NCBI GenBank assembly: GCA_036846645.1
Contig: DAIUBN010000001.1
Location: forward strand, 1-52,101
Length of the DNA stretch: 52,101 nucleotides
Direction: 5' to 3'
Origin: JAAYUD01 sp036846645
GTDB lineage: Bacteria > Bacteroidota > Bacteroidia > Bacteroidales > Bacteroidaceae
Shown: positions 1-9,366 of the stretch, in pieces
Layout of the letters: each line of letters opens with the position of its first letter
Numbering within the stretch: position 1 is the first letter of the stretch
Notes under the pieces: generated by a model
The model's input: only the letters and a program-made list of their open reading frames with translations
Database searches by the model: none
Told to the model about the DNA's origin: nothing
Position numbers and translations under genes: made by a program

Positions 1-1294
1 GAATCTTCGTAATATCATTTTTAAATGCAATGAATGTCATAATGATAAAGAACAGAATGAAATAACCTCCTAAGATTACCATCAAGTGGAATGAATAGAA
101 CGTCATTGAAACATTAGGAACAGCATATTCCGGAGTTTTGAAATATCCATATCCCATATTGCTGACATTAGCATTGAATACATGTTTTGCTAAATCTGCT
201 TCATTTTTCATATTAGCTTTCTTTGCTGCTTTGTATGCTCCAAGAGATGACATCGCAGTCTTTCCTGATGCCATTTTATCTGGTACCGACATGGCTGTAG
301 TACCATCAGGTGTTTTATAACCACCTTTTAATATATCATTAACGCCGGGTACAAAACTTGATGCACTACGATTGGCAAGCAATGATAACATTGAAGGAAT
401 CTCTATTTTAAAATAGAAAGGATCTTCGTTAGAACCAATCATTTTGTCGCAAGGTTTAAGAACACCAACACCAACAAGTCCGCAACTTGTACGGCCATTG
501 AACAAACCTTCCATAGCTGCAAGTTTCATGGGTTGGGTTTTGGCTACCTGATAAGCCGAACCATCACCCGACCATAAAGAGCATACCGAAGCAATAAGAC
601 CTACTATGGTAGCTATCTTCAAAGAACGAATAGCAAATTCTTTTTCTCTTTTCTTAATGAGGAACCAACAACTGATACCCACAACGAATATTGCTGCTAC
701 AATCCATCCTGAAAGTACGGCATGGAAAAATTTATTAACGGCAACCGGAGATAGCGCCACAGCAGCAAAATCGGTCATTTCGTTACGCATTGTATCGGGA
801 TTGAAAGTCATACCAACAGGATATTGCATCCAAGAATTGGCTACTAAAATCCACCAAGCAGACAAAGAAGCTCCTAGCCAAGTGAGCCAAGATGCTGCAA
901 GATGAAATCCCTTACTTACCTTATTCCATCCAAAGAACATGACACAGATAAATGTAGTTTCGAGGAAGAATGCCACAACACCCTCAATGGCCAATGGTGC
1001 ACCAAAAATATCACCCACTAACCAGGAATAGTTACTCCAATTTGTACCAAATTCAAATTCAAGAATGAGACCAGTGGCAACACCGATACAGAAATTAATA
1101 CCAAACAGTTTCATCCAGAATTTAGTAGTTTTCTTCCAAACTTCAAGACCAGTGCGATAGTACATAGTCTCCATAATGGCTATCATAAATGTTATACCCA
1201 ATGTAAGGGGTACAAAAATCCAGTGATACATCGCAGTCATCGCAAATTGCGCTCGCGACCAGTTAATTAACGAAGGGTCAAGACTTTCAAACAT
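1..1294 (-). CDS. cydA: Cytochrome bd ubiquinol oxidase subunit I (5' part, truncated by window edge)
   Basis: Subunit I of the cytochrome bd quinol oxidase, an inner-membrane enzyme that reduces O2 with quinol and lets Bacteroides tolerate and use nanomolar oxygen. The first 431 codons are visible; the frame is still open at base 1, and the family usually has about 510-520 residues. Seen: multiple hydrophobic helices; the N-terminal motif QFAMTAMYHW with H24 (matching the heme b595 ligand H19 of E. coli); the motif IEGVVAFFLE with E104 and E112 (E99/E107 in E. coli); H191 in FFHAVLSGW (H186, heme b558); and M406 in SFHLMV (M393). A long periplasmic Q-loop lies roughly between residues 235 and 380. 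The ATG at 1294 starts right at the conserved N-terminus (MFESLDPSLI). cydB would be expected just beyond the left edge. The neighbour map is divergent. Confidence 0.95.
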   Translation of the reverse strand, partial: MFESLDPSLINWSRAQFAMTAMYHWIFVPLTLGITFMIAIMETMYYRTGLEVWKKTTKFWMKLFGINFCIGVATGLILEFEFGTNWSNYSWLVGDIFGAPLAIEGVVAFFLETTFICVMFFGWNKVSKGFHLAASWLTWLGASLSAWWILVANSWMQYPVGMTFNPDTMRNEMTDFAAVALSPVAVNKFFHAVLSGWIVAAIFVVGISCWFLIKKREKEFAIRSLKIATIVGLIASVCSLWSGDGSAYQVAKTQPMKLAAMEGLFNGRTSCGLVGVGVLKPCDKMIGSNEDPFYFKIEIPSMLSLLANRSASSFVPGVNDILKGGYKTPDGTTAMSVPDKMASGKTAMSSLGAYKAAKKANMKNEADLAKHVFNANVSNMGYGYFKTPEYAVPNVSMTFYSFHLMVILGGYFILFFIIMTFIAFKNDITKI

Positions 1295-1401
1295 AGCGTT
1301 TTGTATTTAGTGATTTTTCATGTTTAAGAAGATATTCTTCTATTTAGAGTGCAAAATAGGTAATTTTTGTGAATATAGAAAATTTTTTCGCAAGAAATAT
1401 G

Positions 1402-1409
1402 TAATTTTG
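1402..1409 (+). promoter_or_regulatory. Putative -7 promoter element for map
   Basis: TAATTTTG matches the Bacteroidetes -7 consensus TAnnTTTG and lies 20 bp before the map ATG. No good TTTG is found at the ideal -33 distance, only a T-rich run at 1383-1388, so this is a partial match. Confidence 0.5.
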
Positions 1410-1428
1410 TTCATCAAACTGTTTATCA

Positions 1429-2283
1429 ATGAAAAAATTTAAATTGGGCAGCCGGTATACCCCATCAAATTATCCGGAAGAAATTGAAAAGAAAGCACAA
1501 GAATATAAGAACAAAGGCTATCGGATGCCAAACAAGAAATTACTTCGAACTCCAGAGCAACTGGCGGGCATTCGCGAAGCTTGTAAAATCAATACTGGTG
1601 TTCTCGATTACGTCACAGAACATATTCATGAGGGGATGTCTACTCAAGAAATAGATCTTTTGGTTTATGAATATACTTCCAATCACGATGCCTCACCAGC
1701 ACCACTCAACTATGAAGGTTTTCCAAAAAGTGTCTGCACCAGTATAAATGATGTAGTTTGTCATGGCATTCCTAGTAAAGATGAGATACTAAAGAGCGGT
1801 GATATCATCAACGTCGATGTTTCTACTATATATAAAGGATATTATGGTGATGCATCGAGAATGTTTATGATTGGTGATGTCAATGCCGAAATGCAACGCT
1901 TAGTGAAGGTCACCAAAGAGTGTATGGAGATTGGTATCAAGATGGCTCAACCTTGGACTCAGCTAGGTGACGTTGGTGCTGCCATCCAAGAACATGCCGA
2001 GAAGAATGGATACAGTGTAGTACGCGATTTGTGTGGTCACGGCTGCGGCGTCGACTTCCACGAAGATCCCGATGTAGAGCATTTCGGTAAGAAAGGTACC
2101 GGTGTTCTCCTTGTTCCTGGTATGACTTTCACTATTGAGCCAATGATTAATATGGGCAAATATGATGTGTTTATCGATGAAGACGACGATTGGACTGTAT
2201 GCACAGAAGATGGTCTACCTTCAGCTCAGTGGGAAAATATGATACTGATTACAGAAAACGGAAATGAAATTCTAACCTATTAA
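1429..2283 (+). CDS. map: Type I methionine aminopeptidase
   Basis: Removes the initiator methionine from nascent proteins in the cytoplasm; a dinuclear-metal enzyme of family M24. Length 284 aa, about 20-30 residues longer than the E. coli enzyme because of a lysine-rich N-terminal extension (residues 1-38). All five expected metal ligands are visible: D130 and D141 in the NVDVSTIYKGYYGDAS stretch, H204 in LCGHGCG, E237 in TIEPM and E269 in SAQWEN. H112 in CHGIPS and H211 in DFHEDP match the conserved substrate-pocket histidines. Where many type I enzymes have EHT after SAQ(W/F), this one has ENM. It starts an operon: the GNAT gene begins 4 bp after its stop. Bacteroides genomes usually also carry a map in the ribosomal protein cluster, so this is probably the second, stand-alone paralogue (inference). 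Confidence 0.95.
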   Translation: MKKFKLGSRYTPSNYPEEIEKKAQEYKNKGYRMPNKKLLRTPEQLAGIREACKINTGVLDYVTEHIHEGMSTQEIDLLVYEYTSNHDASPAPLNYEGFPKSVCTSINDVVCHGIPSKDEILKSGDIINVDVSTIYKGYYGDASRMFMIGDVNAEMQRLVKVTKECMEIGIKMAQPWTQLGDVGAAIQEHAEKNGYSVVRDLCGHGCGVDFHEDPDVEHFGKKGTGVLLVPGMTFTIEPMINMGKYDVFIDEDDDWTVCTEDGLPSAQWENMILITENGNEILTY

Positions 2284-2287
2284 TGAT

Positions 2288-2785
2288 ATGTTTACACTAC
2301 GCAAAGCAGATGTTGCAGACTGCAATCTGATTCAATCACTTGCCAAGCAAGTGTTTCCAATCACTTATAAGGATATTCTGAAACCCGATCAAATGGATTA
2401 TATGATGGATTGGATGTACAATCCTGTCAATATCCGAAAACAGATGGAAGAAGAAGGACACGTTTATTTTATTGCTTACGAAGAATGCGAACCGGCTGGA
2501 TATTTATCAATTCAGCCCGAAGGAAAAGATTTATTCCATCTTCAAAAAATTTATGTCTTACCTTACTTTCAGGGTGCACATGCAGGCAGTTTCCTATTCC
2601 GGGCAGCTCTCAAGTATATCAAAGAAATTCATCCCGAGCCTTGTCGCATGGAACTCAATGTGAATCGCAATAACAAAGCTTTGCAGTTCTATCAACACAT
2701 GGGTATGCACATTGACCGTCAGGGAGATTTTCCTATTGGCAACGGATTTTATATGAACGACTATATAATGGCTATTGATTTATGA
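2288..2785 (+). CDS. GNAT family N-acetyltransferase
   Basis: Predicted acetyl-CoA-dependent N-acetyltransferase of 165 aa, a normal length for a single GNAT domain. Seen: an N-terminal strand-helix (FTLRKADVADCNLIQSLA); the beta4 strand LQKIYVLPYFQGAHAGSFL, which contains the acetyl-CoA pyrophosphate-binding loop in a degenerate form (Q-G-A-H-A-G-S instead of Q/R-x-x-G-x-G/A); and the motif B region MELNVNRNNKALQFYQHMGM, which is very typical. The substrate cannot be predicted; a small molecule or a protein N-terminus are both possible, the latter being tempting next to map. Its end overlaps the next gene by 4 bp (ATGA), so translation of the two is probably coupled. Confidence 0.85.
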   Translation: MFTLRKADVADCNLIQSLAKQVFPITYKDILKPDQMDYMMDWMYNPVNIRKQMEEEGHVYFIAYEECEPAGYLSIQPEGKDLFHLQKIYVLPYFQGAHAGSFLFRAALKYIKEIHPEPCRMELNVNRNNKALQFYQHMGMHIDRQGDFPIGNGFYMNDYIMAIDL

Positions 2786-5664
2786 GAACCTTCTTGCAAG
2801 ATGTAGCTCACGATTTGTATGGCAAACTTGATGGCGATTTATCTAAAACCGCCATTGTTTTCCCAAACAAACGTGCCGGATTATTCTTTAATGAGTATTT
2901 GGCAGATGAGAGCGAAGGTCCTATGTGGGCACCTGTTTATGTAAGTATCAAAGATTTGATGCAACGTTTGTCACCTCTCCAACTAGGCGACCGCATCTTG
3001 CTTGTAGCTGTTCTTTATAATGTATATATCGAAAAGACAGGAAGCGATGAAACACTAGATAGTTTTTTCCCATGGGGCGAACTGCTCATCAGCGATTTCG
3101 ACGATGTAGATAAGAATCTGGTTGATGCCGACCGTATCTTTGAAAACTTGAGCGACTTAAAGAACGAGATGAACGACCTCGACTTCCTTGATACTGAACA
3201 AATCAAAGCGTTAGAACAATTCTTCCAGAATTTCTCTTTCGAAAAGCATACCGAACTGAAACAACGGTTTGCCAATTCATGGAATAAGCTGAAAGAAATC
3301 TATCACGCCTATCAAACCAAACTTACCGAAATGGGCATTGCCTACGAAGGTATGCTTTATCGGTCTATCATTGATAAGATACAAAGTTCGGATTTAGCCT
3401 ACGATCATTATGTTTTTGTAGGTTTCAATGTATTGAATAAGGTAGAGAAGCAGTTTTTCTCTATTGTGCAACAATATGGTAAAGCCATGTTTTATTGGGA
3501 CTATGATAAATACTATATGCCTTCTACTGCCCAGCATCAATATTTCGAAGCAGGAGAGTTTTTGCAGCGCAATCTTACAGATTTCGGAAACGAACTTGAC
3601 GATACTTATTTCGACCATTTCAATACTCAGCCCAAAGATATTCGATTTATTGCCGCTTCGACAGAGAATGCCCAAGCTCGCTATATGTCTCAATGGGCAG
3701 AGAAAGCTGTGACAGATAGTGCCGAGAAAGAAAATGTGGTTGTGCTATGCAATGAATCATTATTGCTGCCGGTACTACATTCTATTCCCAACAAGGTGAA
3801 TAATGTAAACGTAACGATGGGATTTCCATTGTCACAAACACCTATCTACAACTTTTTGACGGCTGTTTCTGATTTGCAAACAGATGGTTATGACAGCGAA
3901 AACGGACAATTTGCCTATTCCAATATTCGTTTGGTACTCAATCATCCTTATACTCAGCAGAAAGCACCCCATGCTACCGAACTGCTGCATACATTGACCG
4001 TCAACAATCATCCTTATTCTCTACCAAGCGAATTGCAAGCTACCGGCGATGATTTCCTTAATATGGTATTTGTTCCACAAAACGGAAATGTTGCCATTTG
4101 CCAATACCTGATGAATCTTATTCAAGAGATTGCAACGCTATATAAAGGTAAGGATAATGAGACAGATCTTTATAGTCAATTGTATCAAGAATCTATCTAT
4201 GAGGCTTATACCAGCATCAACCGACTTCTATCGCTTATCCAGCAGAATCAAATCAATATTTCGGTACATACTTTAAGTAAGCTACTCAATAATATTCTGC
4301 ACAGTTCTTCTATTCCTTTCCATGGCGAACCAGCTATCGGTATGCAGATTATGGGCGTACTCGAAACCAGAAACTTGGATTTCAAAAACCTGCTGATGCT
4401 CTCACTTAACGAGGGACAGTTTCCAAAATCAGGCAGTGACATGTCCTTTATCTCTTACAATATTCGGAAAGCTTTCGGCATGACTACCATAGAGCACAAA
4501 AATGCGGTCTATGCTTACTATTTCTACCGCCTTATTCAACGTGCCGAATCCATCACTTTGCTCTACAATTCTACTACGTCGGGATTGAGCAAAGGAGAGA
4601 TGTCACGTTTCATGCTACAATTATTGATGGAATCGAAATTCGATATCAAACGTTTGGTATTGGATTCAAAACAAAAGGCAGAACAAATCGATTCTTTCAA
4701 AGTGGAGAAAACTGCCGATATCATGGGCAAGTTGAACGAGCATTTCGATGCCACTCTTCACAAAGGGAGGGTGCTATCACCGTCTGCACTCAATCATTAT
4801 ATGGATTGCCCATTGCGTTTCTATTTCCAATACATCGCCGAATTGAAAGCACCCGATGAAGCTACTATGGAAATCAATTCACCGATGTTTGGTACTATCT
4901 TCCACAAATCAGCCCAGAACATATACAATACTATTAAAGATAAAGACAAGCATGTTACTGCTGCTGCGATAGATAGTTTCTTAAAAACGCCTAAGTTACT
5001 CAAAGATTGTATCGACAGTGCATTTCGAAGCGAGTTCTTCAATCTGAAACCGGAAGAAAAAGCTGTCTATAACGGTACATATCTTATTAATTTCCGCGTC
5101 ATCGAGATGTATCTGAAGCAACTTTTACAATTCGATCGACGTTTCACGCCATTCGATGTATTGGACGAAGAGCATTGGGTTTCTCAACAACTCGTCATCG
5201 ATACACTTCAAGGTCGCCTACCTATTAATATAGGAGGTTCTATCGACCGTCTCGACCGTCTTGGAGATACATTGCGAATAGTAGATTATAAAACTGGCGG
5301 CGAACCTAAGATTATCGCTTCTGTTGCCGATCTCTTCCGAAGCGATCTAGACAGGGCAAGCTACGTATGCCAGGCTTTTATGTATTCTTTGGTAATGACA
5401 CACGAAATGCCAGGTTACAAAATTAAACCTACCCTGCTCTATATCCATAAGGCTGCCAATAAAGAGTATTCTTCGGATATACTGATAGGTGAATCTCGAC
5501 AGCCCAAAGAGCCCATAGAAGATTTCAATATCTATGCCGAAGAATATCGCAATGAGCTATTGAATCTCATCAACGAGATATTCAATACCGATAAGCCCTT
5601 CACTCAGGCAGAAGATAGCAGCCGATGTCAATATTGCGATTTCGCCCGTATCTGTAAAAGATGA
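2782..5664 (+). CDS. AddB-like PD-(D/E)XK nuclease family protein
   Basis: Large (960 aa) relative of AddB/RecB-type recombination nucleases. C-terminal nuclease domain: D822 in GGSIDRLDR, then D835 and K837 in IVDYKTG, the catalytic PD-(D/E)XK core. Four cysteines match the AddB iron-sulphur arrangement: C676 in MDCPLRFYF upstream of the nuclease core and C949, C952 and C958 in CQYCDFARIC at the C-terminus. The N-terminal half resembles a UvrD/AddB-like helicase fold (TAIVFPNKRAGLFF near residue 25 looks like motif Ia), but no Walker A (GxxGxGKT) is present, so it probably cannot hydrolyse ATP alone. In AddAB enzymes the partner AddA supplies helicase and a second nuclease; no such gene is in this window. 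It is translationally coupled to the GNAT gene and ends 2 bp from the convergent hexosaminidase. A role in double-strand-break end processing is inferred. Confidence 0.85.
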   Translation: MRTFLQDVAHDLYGKLDGDLSKTAIVFPNKRAGLFFNEYLADESEGPMWAPVYVSIKDLMQRLSPLQLGDRILLVAVLYNVYIEKTGSDETLDSFFPWGELLISDFDDVDKNLVDADRIFENLSDLKNEMNDLDFLDTEQIKALEQFFQNFSFEKHTELKQRFANSWNKLKEIYHAYQTKLTEMGIAYEGMLYRSIIDKIQSSDLAYDHYVFVGFNVLNKVEKQFFSIVQQYGKAMFYWDYDKYYMPSTAQHQYFEAGEFLQRNLTDFGNELDDTYFDHFNTQPKDIRFIAASTENAQARYMSQWAEKAVTDSAEKENVVVLCNESLLLPVLHSIPNKVNNVNVTMGFPLSQTPIYNFLTAVSDLQTDGYDSENGQFAYSNIRLVLNHPYTQQKAPHATELLHTLTVNNHPYSLPSELQATGDDFLNMVFVPQNGNVAICQYLMNLIQEIATLYKGKDNETDLYSQLYQESIYEAYTSINRLLSLIQQNQINISVHTLSKLLNNILHSSSIPFHGEPAIGMQIMGVLETRNLDFKNLLMLSLNEGQFPKSGSDMSFISYNIRKAFGMTTIEHKNAVYAYYFYRLIQRAESITLLYNSTTSGLSKGEMSRFMLQLLMESKFDIKRLVLDSKQKAEQIDSFKVEKTADIMGKLNEHFDATLHKGRVLSPSALNHYMDCPLRFYFQYIAELKAPDEATMEINSPMFGTIFHKSAQNIYNTIKDKDKHVTAAAIDSFLKTPKLLKDCIDSAFRSEFFNLKPEEKAVYNGTYLINFRVIEMYLKQLLQFDRRFTPFDVLDEEHWVSQQLVIDTLQGRLPINIGGSIDRLDRLGDTLRIVDYKTGGEPKIIASVADLFRSDLDRASYVCQAFMYSLVMTHEMPGYKIKPTLLYIHKAANKEYSSDILIGESRQPKEPIEDFNIYAEEYRNELLNLINEIFNTDKPFTQAEDSSRCQYCDFARICKR

Positions 5665-5666
5665 GT

Positions 5667-7691
5667 TTACTTCTTCTTATCTGGTGAATAGACTAAATTG
5701 TCTACCGAAAAATCTTCGTTGATCGTAACAAAGACTGTGGCGAACATCCATTTTTGCAATCTCAATTGTGGAATGCTGAATTGTCCGACAGGAAGCTTTA
5801 ACATCACTTTGTTCCAACCTTTCTTCAGATTGATAGTGATAGGTGGACGAGCTGTGAAATTTTCATTGCCAAGCACAGATTCTTGATTCTTCACAGTTGT
5901 TGTATCGTTCCAGTGCGGTGGCATCACTTCTTTATCGTTTATCCAGATACGGCTACCTTTATAGTCCCATCTACCTTGTGCTGGTGGCAAATCGGGTTCA
6001 CTGCGACTATAATTTTGAAACTCTGCTAGCAAGCCGACCGGCATGTCATGAGGAGCATAAACATAGGTAAAAGCATAGGCTGTATGATTGGGCTGAGGAT
6101 TTCTGTAGAAACCAGGAATAAGAGTTCCCCAAGTGTGACGCAAGTAAATACCCGCACCAATAGCATCTTTAGTATTGTAGATTGAATCTCCATACTTATA
6201 ACTGGCTTTTGTTTCTTCTGTTTCAGGAGGGAATACTTTACTCAAATCGCCCCCATTAGGAAAAGCATCGGTAATGCGCCACACTACATTTGTCTGCTTC
6301 ACATAAGGAAACGGCTCGCTATGCAGCGTATGATGTTTATACCATAACATTCGGTTCTCAAAGTCTACATATTCATTAAATTCTTTAGAACCTGCCGTAG
6401 GCATCATAGTTCCGTTCTTGTCAAAGTACTGACTTCCGCCTCCCATCCACGAACGTTCGGCAAAAGCCATCATATAAGGATAAAAGCTGTTTTGCTGAAT
6501 GATGTCTCTCTCAGAAGGTAGTTTTCGATCTGTCCAAACGGCCATGATACCACCCAATAGTCCATCATCCGAGGCATCTTTTGCATATATCTTACTTGTG
6601 TATATTCCCACTATATCAGCAAAAGTATCAAAATGATTCAGATAATGAAAGCGTGAATCTATCGCTGGAATACCATCTATAGGTTTGCCACGATAACTCC
6701 AAAGTTGAGTCATATCAATTTCTCCAACTTTATAATGATAACCCGGATTCCAAGATATCACTTTCTTGCCTTTACTGCGAACGTAGGCTACCATTTGAGG
6801 AACAAAATCGGGGTTGGTAAATTTCACTTCGTCGGTACCGATATGAAGATAAGGCACATCAAAAGTCATGCACACTTCATCTATCAGATTCTTAAGAATC
6901 TTCATACCTTGTTCGCTCTGCATATCGCACTTGAAAGTACGAACAAAAGCCTCGCTATGACCGGGCATATCAATCTCCGGAATAAGTAGCATACCACGTT
7001 CTTTGCAATAGTCCACCATCATTGCTGCTTCTCTTAAGGTATAGAACTTTCCTTTATCACGAGTCACATTGGCGGTATCGTTTAATTGTGGATAAATGCG
7101 GCTTTCCAATCGCCATGCCTGATTCTCTGTAAGATGCCAATGGAAAACATTGATTTTAAATTGTGACAATACATCTATCTCGTGCTTCAATTCGGCCGTG
7201 GAAATATAAGTTCGACCAACGTCTTGCATGAAACCTCTTATCTTGAATGCCGGCCAGTCTAGAATATCGCAACACGGAATCTGAGTCTCATCCAATACTC
7301 TTTTCGAAAGTTGCAACAAAGTTTGGAAAGCCCTCAACACACCTGTTGATGTGGTAGCTTCAATCTTTACACTCTTCTTAGAGACAATAATATGATAAGC
7401 TTCATCCATATTATGTGTTACACCTTTCAACTGAGGTACAATACTCACAGTCAGAGTAGACTTTGCATTATCAGAGATAGATAGTCCCAACCGACGGGTA
7501 TAGATTGTGCTAGTAGCACTATTACGCTGATCTATCAATTTAACAATAGAAGATTGAAAACTTCCTCTCATCGAAGTAAAGACTTGAGGTTTGGGCAACA
7601 AATGCAAATCATTTGCTGCATAAGTGGTCGCTGTAATCAATAATGCAACAACCAACATCACATAAAACATCGAACGTTTAGCGTACCACAT
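5667..7691 (-). CDS. Secreted beta-N-acetylhexosaminidase (GH20)
   Basis: Exo-acting glycosidase expected to remove terminal beta-GlcNAc/GalNAc from glycans by substrate-assisted catalysis. 674 aa: signal peptide (hydrophobic VMLVVALLITATTYA, residues about 11-25), a GH20 N-terminal domain (about 30-140), the catalytic barrel from about 150 with the start motif FKIRGFMQDVGR, FHWHLTENQAWR, and the catalytic pair D287-E288 in HIGTDEV. About 200 further residues form a C-terminal beta-rich region that I do not recognise as a named binding domain. The first ATG (7691) overlaps the end of the sialidase gene by 14 bp; a second in-frame ATG at 7670 would also give a good signal peptide and avoid the overlap. 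Co-transcribed with the sialidase, which fits sequential trimming of sialylated glycans. No SusC/SusD genes are nearby. Confidence 0.92.
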   Translation of the reverse strand: MWYAKRSMFYVMLVVALLITATTYAANDLHLLPKPQVFTSMRGSFQSSIVKLIDQRNSATSTIYTRRLGLSISDNAKSTLTVSIVPQLKGVTHNMDEAYHIIVSKKSVKIEATTSTGVLRAFQTLLQLSKRVLDETQIPCCDILDWPAFKIRGFMQDVGRTYISTAELKHEIDVLSQFKINVFHWHLTENQAWRLESRIYPQLNDTANVTRDKGKFYTLREAAMMVDYCKERGMLLIPEIDMPGHSEAFVRTFKCDMQSEQGMKILKNLIDEVCMTFDVPYLHIGTDEVKFTNPDFVPQMVAYVRSKGKKVISWNPGYHYKVGEIDMTQLWSYRGKPIDGIPAIDSRFHYLNHFDTFADIVGIYTSKIYAKDASDDGLLGGIMAVWTDRKLPSERDIIQQNSFYPYMMAFAERSWMGGGSQYFDKNGTMMPTAGSKEFNEYVDFENRMLWYKHHTLHSEPFPYVKQTNVVWRITDAFPNGGDLSKVFPPETEETKASYKYGDSIYNTKDAIGAGIYLRHTWGTLIPGFYRNPQPNHTAYAFTYVYAPHDMPVGLLAEFQNYSRSEPDLPPAQGRWDYKGSRIWINDKEVMPPHWNDTTTVKNQESVLGNENFTARPPITINLKKGWNKVMLKLPVGQFSIPQLRLQKWMFATVFVTINEDFSVDNLVYSPDKKK

Positions 7692-9312
7692 CTTTTAAAG
7701 GAATTGCTTGAAAAGTCATTTCAGCAACACTACTTTCGTAGAGTATGCCAATAGTATCTTTATCTATCATAGTGAGACAAGAATATCCCCATCCATTTTC
7801 TTCATCAAGCAACAGTTGAAGGTCAGAAGGCCACGACTTGCCACCATCCAAACTAGCTTTTATTGTGATGTGATGTCGCCTGTTTGTCGTATTAGGATTA
7901 GAGAACAATAATAAATCTTTACCAGTAGAATTATCTTTAGCAGCAACATGAAGTAAACTAGCTTGGCAAACAGATTCTTGAAGTAAACTGCGCGAAGAAG
8001 AATGTTCTGTCCAAGTCTTTCCCAAATCTTTTGTGATGCTTACCGCACGACTTCCACCACGATTATCTCTCATATTCAACATCAATACACCTGGTTCTAC
8101 TTCTGCTACTTGTGCTTCGGTAGTATTGCTACGTGCCGGTTGATGTATAGTCCAATGAACTCCCCTATCTGTGCTATACATAATTCCAGCATGAGGCATT
8201 TTCAAAGAGTCGATAAATTGAATAGGAAAAACGAGTGTGCCATCAGTCATCGTTATACCTCTTCCTGGTCCCTGAAGCAAGAATCTCCACGATTCATCTT
8301 TCACCTGATTGGTAATATTGATAGGCTGCGACCAAGTACGACCGTCATCTGTACTTTTCGACAATACCAATTGAGAAGTATGATTGATATCTTTTCCAGG
8401 ATGAGAACTAAACCATGAACGCTGACCACCATATCCATGAGACCATGCAGCGATAGCCCATGCAGTATTAGTTTTGGTATCAACTAATATAGCAGGATCT
8501 CCTACTCCATTCTGAGCTGAAGGCAATCCACCATACTGTCCAAAAGAAAGAGGTCTACGCATCTTCTCCCAAGTTTGTCCACCATTAGTACTACGACTTA
8601 CACCAATATCAATATGTTCTTGCAAGTCCATACCGCTATTATATCTGACGTCATAAACAGCAAGCAGAGTTCCTTGATTAGTAGTTGCAAGTCCAGGGAT
8701 ACGATAACAAGCCGATCCATCATCGCCGGCATGACGTACACCGATTGCCATACGATGTTCAAAGGTTGGTCCCGATTTATCTAAAGCTAGTAGTTTACCA
8801 TCTGCATAGATAGCTGAAATAGAAGCAGTAACCTTTGTTTTTAATGAGATTCCTCGTTTCATCTGTAGACTCACCCAAAAGTAATGAACGCCAGGAAACA
8901 ACATCTGCTTTGAAGCTAACGAAACAGTTCTTGATTTTGGCACATTAACATGCGACTGGAGTACTGAGTATGAAGTATTCACTACAAGAGTTTTATTCGG
9001 CTCTTCAAAACTCATATAATTATAAGGTTTATAAGCTTTCTCCTTTTCTCTCTGAACAGCTTCTACGCCACCATAATACAGTTTGATGGCAGCAATATTC
9101 ATTAAATTTACTTCTTTACCAATATTAAGTAATACTTTATCGAGCCTTTTACTATCTTTCACTTCTATTCTCAAATAGAATAACGGATTGTCCTGTCGTT
9201 CTATCAAAATAGGGATTTGTGGCTCATGCACAAATACAGAATCAACTGCAAACACACTCTGGAAAGAAACAATCAGAGCAAAAAGGCTAATAATAGTGAA
9301 CTTAAATCTCAT
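7678..9312 (-). CDS. Secreted sialidase (exo-alpha-sialidase, GH33)
   Basis: Cleaves terminal sialic acids from glycoconjugates. 544 aa: signal peptide (FTIISLFALIVSFQSVFA, residues 5-22), an N-terminal beta-sandwich domain (about 30-185) of the kind found in Bacteroides sialidases, then the six-bladed propeller. Seen: the Arg-triad motif YRIP at 203-206 (R204), candidate acid/base D221 in VYDVRYNS, and Asp-box repeats SxDxGxTW in varying form (STNGGQTW near 241, STDDGRTW, STDRGVHW, TKDLGKTW, SLDGGKSW). Other triad arginines are probably in RDNRGGSR and elsewhere, and the nucleophile tyrosine probably in WGYSCL. It is the first gene of a two-gene unit with the GH20 hexosaminidase. A -7 element TATATTTG lies 47 bp upstream. 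The two enzymes together suggest foraging on mucin or other host glycans. Confidence 0.93.
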   Translation of the reverse strand: MRFKFTIISLFALIVSFQSVFAVDSVFVHEPQIPILIERQDNPLFYLRIEVKDSKRLDKVLLNIGKEVNLMNIAAIKLYYGGVEAVQREKEKAYKPYNYMSFEEPNKTLVVNTSYSVLQSHVNVPKSRTVSLASKQMLFPGVHYFWVSLQMKRGISLKTKVTASISAIYADGKLLALDKSGPTFEHRMAIGVRHAGDDGSACYRIPGLATTNQGTLLAVYDVRYNSGMDLQEHIDIGVSRSTNGGQTWEKMRRPLSFGQYGGLPSAQNGVGDPAILVDTKTNTAWAIAAWSHGYGGQRSWFSSHPGKDINHTSQLVLSKSTDDGRTWSQPINITNQVKDESWRFLLQGPGRGITMTDGTLVFPIQFIDSLKMPHAGIMYSTDRGVHWTIHQPARSNTTEAQVAEVEPGVLMLNMRDNRGGSRAVSITKDLGKTWTEHSSSRSLLQESVCQASLLHVAAKDNSTGKDLLLFSNPNTTNRRHHITIKASLDGGKSWPSDLQLLLDEENGWGYSCLTMIDKDTIGILYESSVAEMTFQAIPLKDVVR

Positions 9313-9358
9313 AAGTATTTAAAATTATAAGGGAATAATTAATATTTAATCTCAATTG

Positions 9359-9366
9359 CAAATATA
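9359..9366 (-). promoter_or_regulatory. Putative -7 element for the sialidase-hexosaminidase unit
   Basis: On the minus strand this reads TATATTTG, a full match to TAnnTTTG, leaving a leader of roughly 40 nt before the sialidase ATG. No clear -33 TTTG at the expected distance. The rest of the 267-bp gap (9313-9579) is very AT-rich with nothing else recognisable. Confidence 0.5.

Noticed and set aside
138..905. Plus-strand frames of 60 and 99 codons
   Set aside because: They are antisense to cydA, whose minus-strand frame carries all heme and quinol-site motifs.
5667..9312. Polysaccharide-utilisation locus
   Set aside because: No SusC/SusD, regulator or sulfatase genes accompany the two glycosidases.
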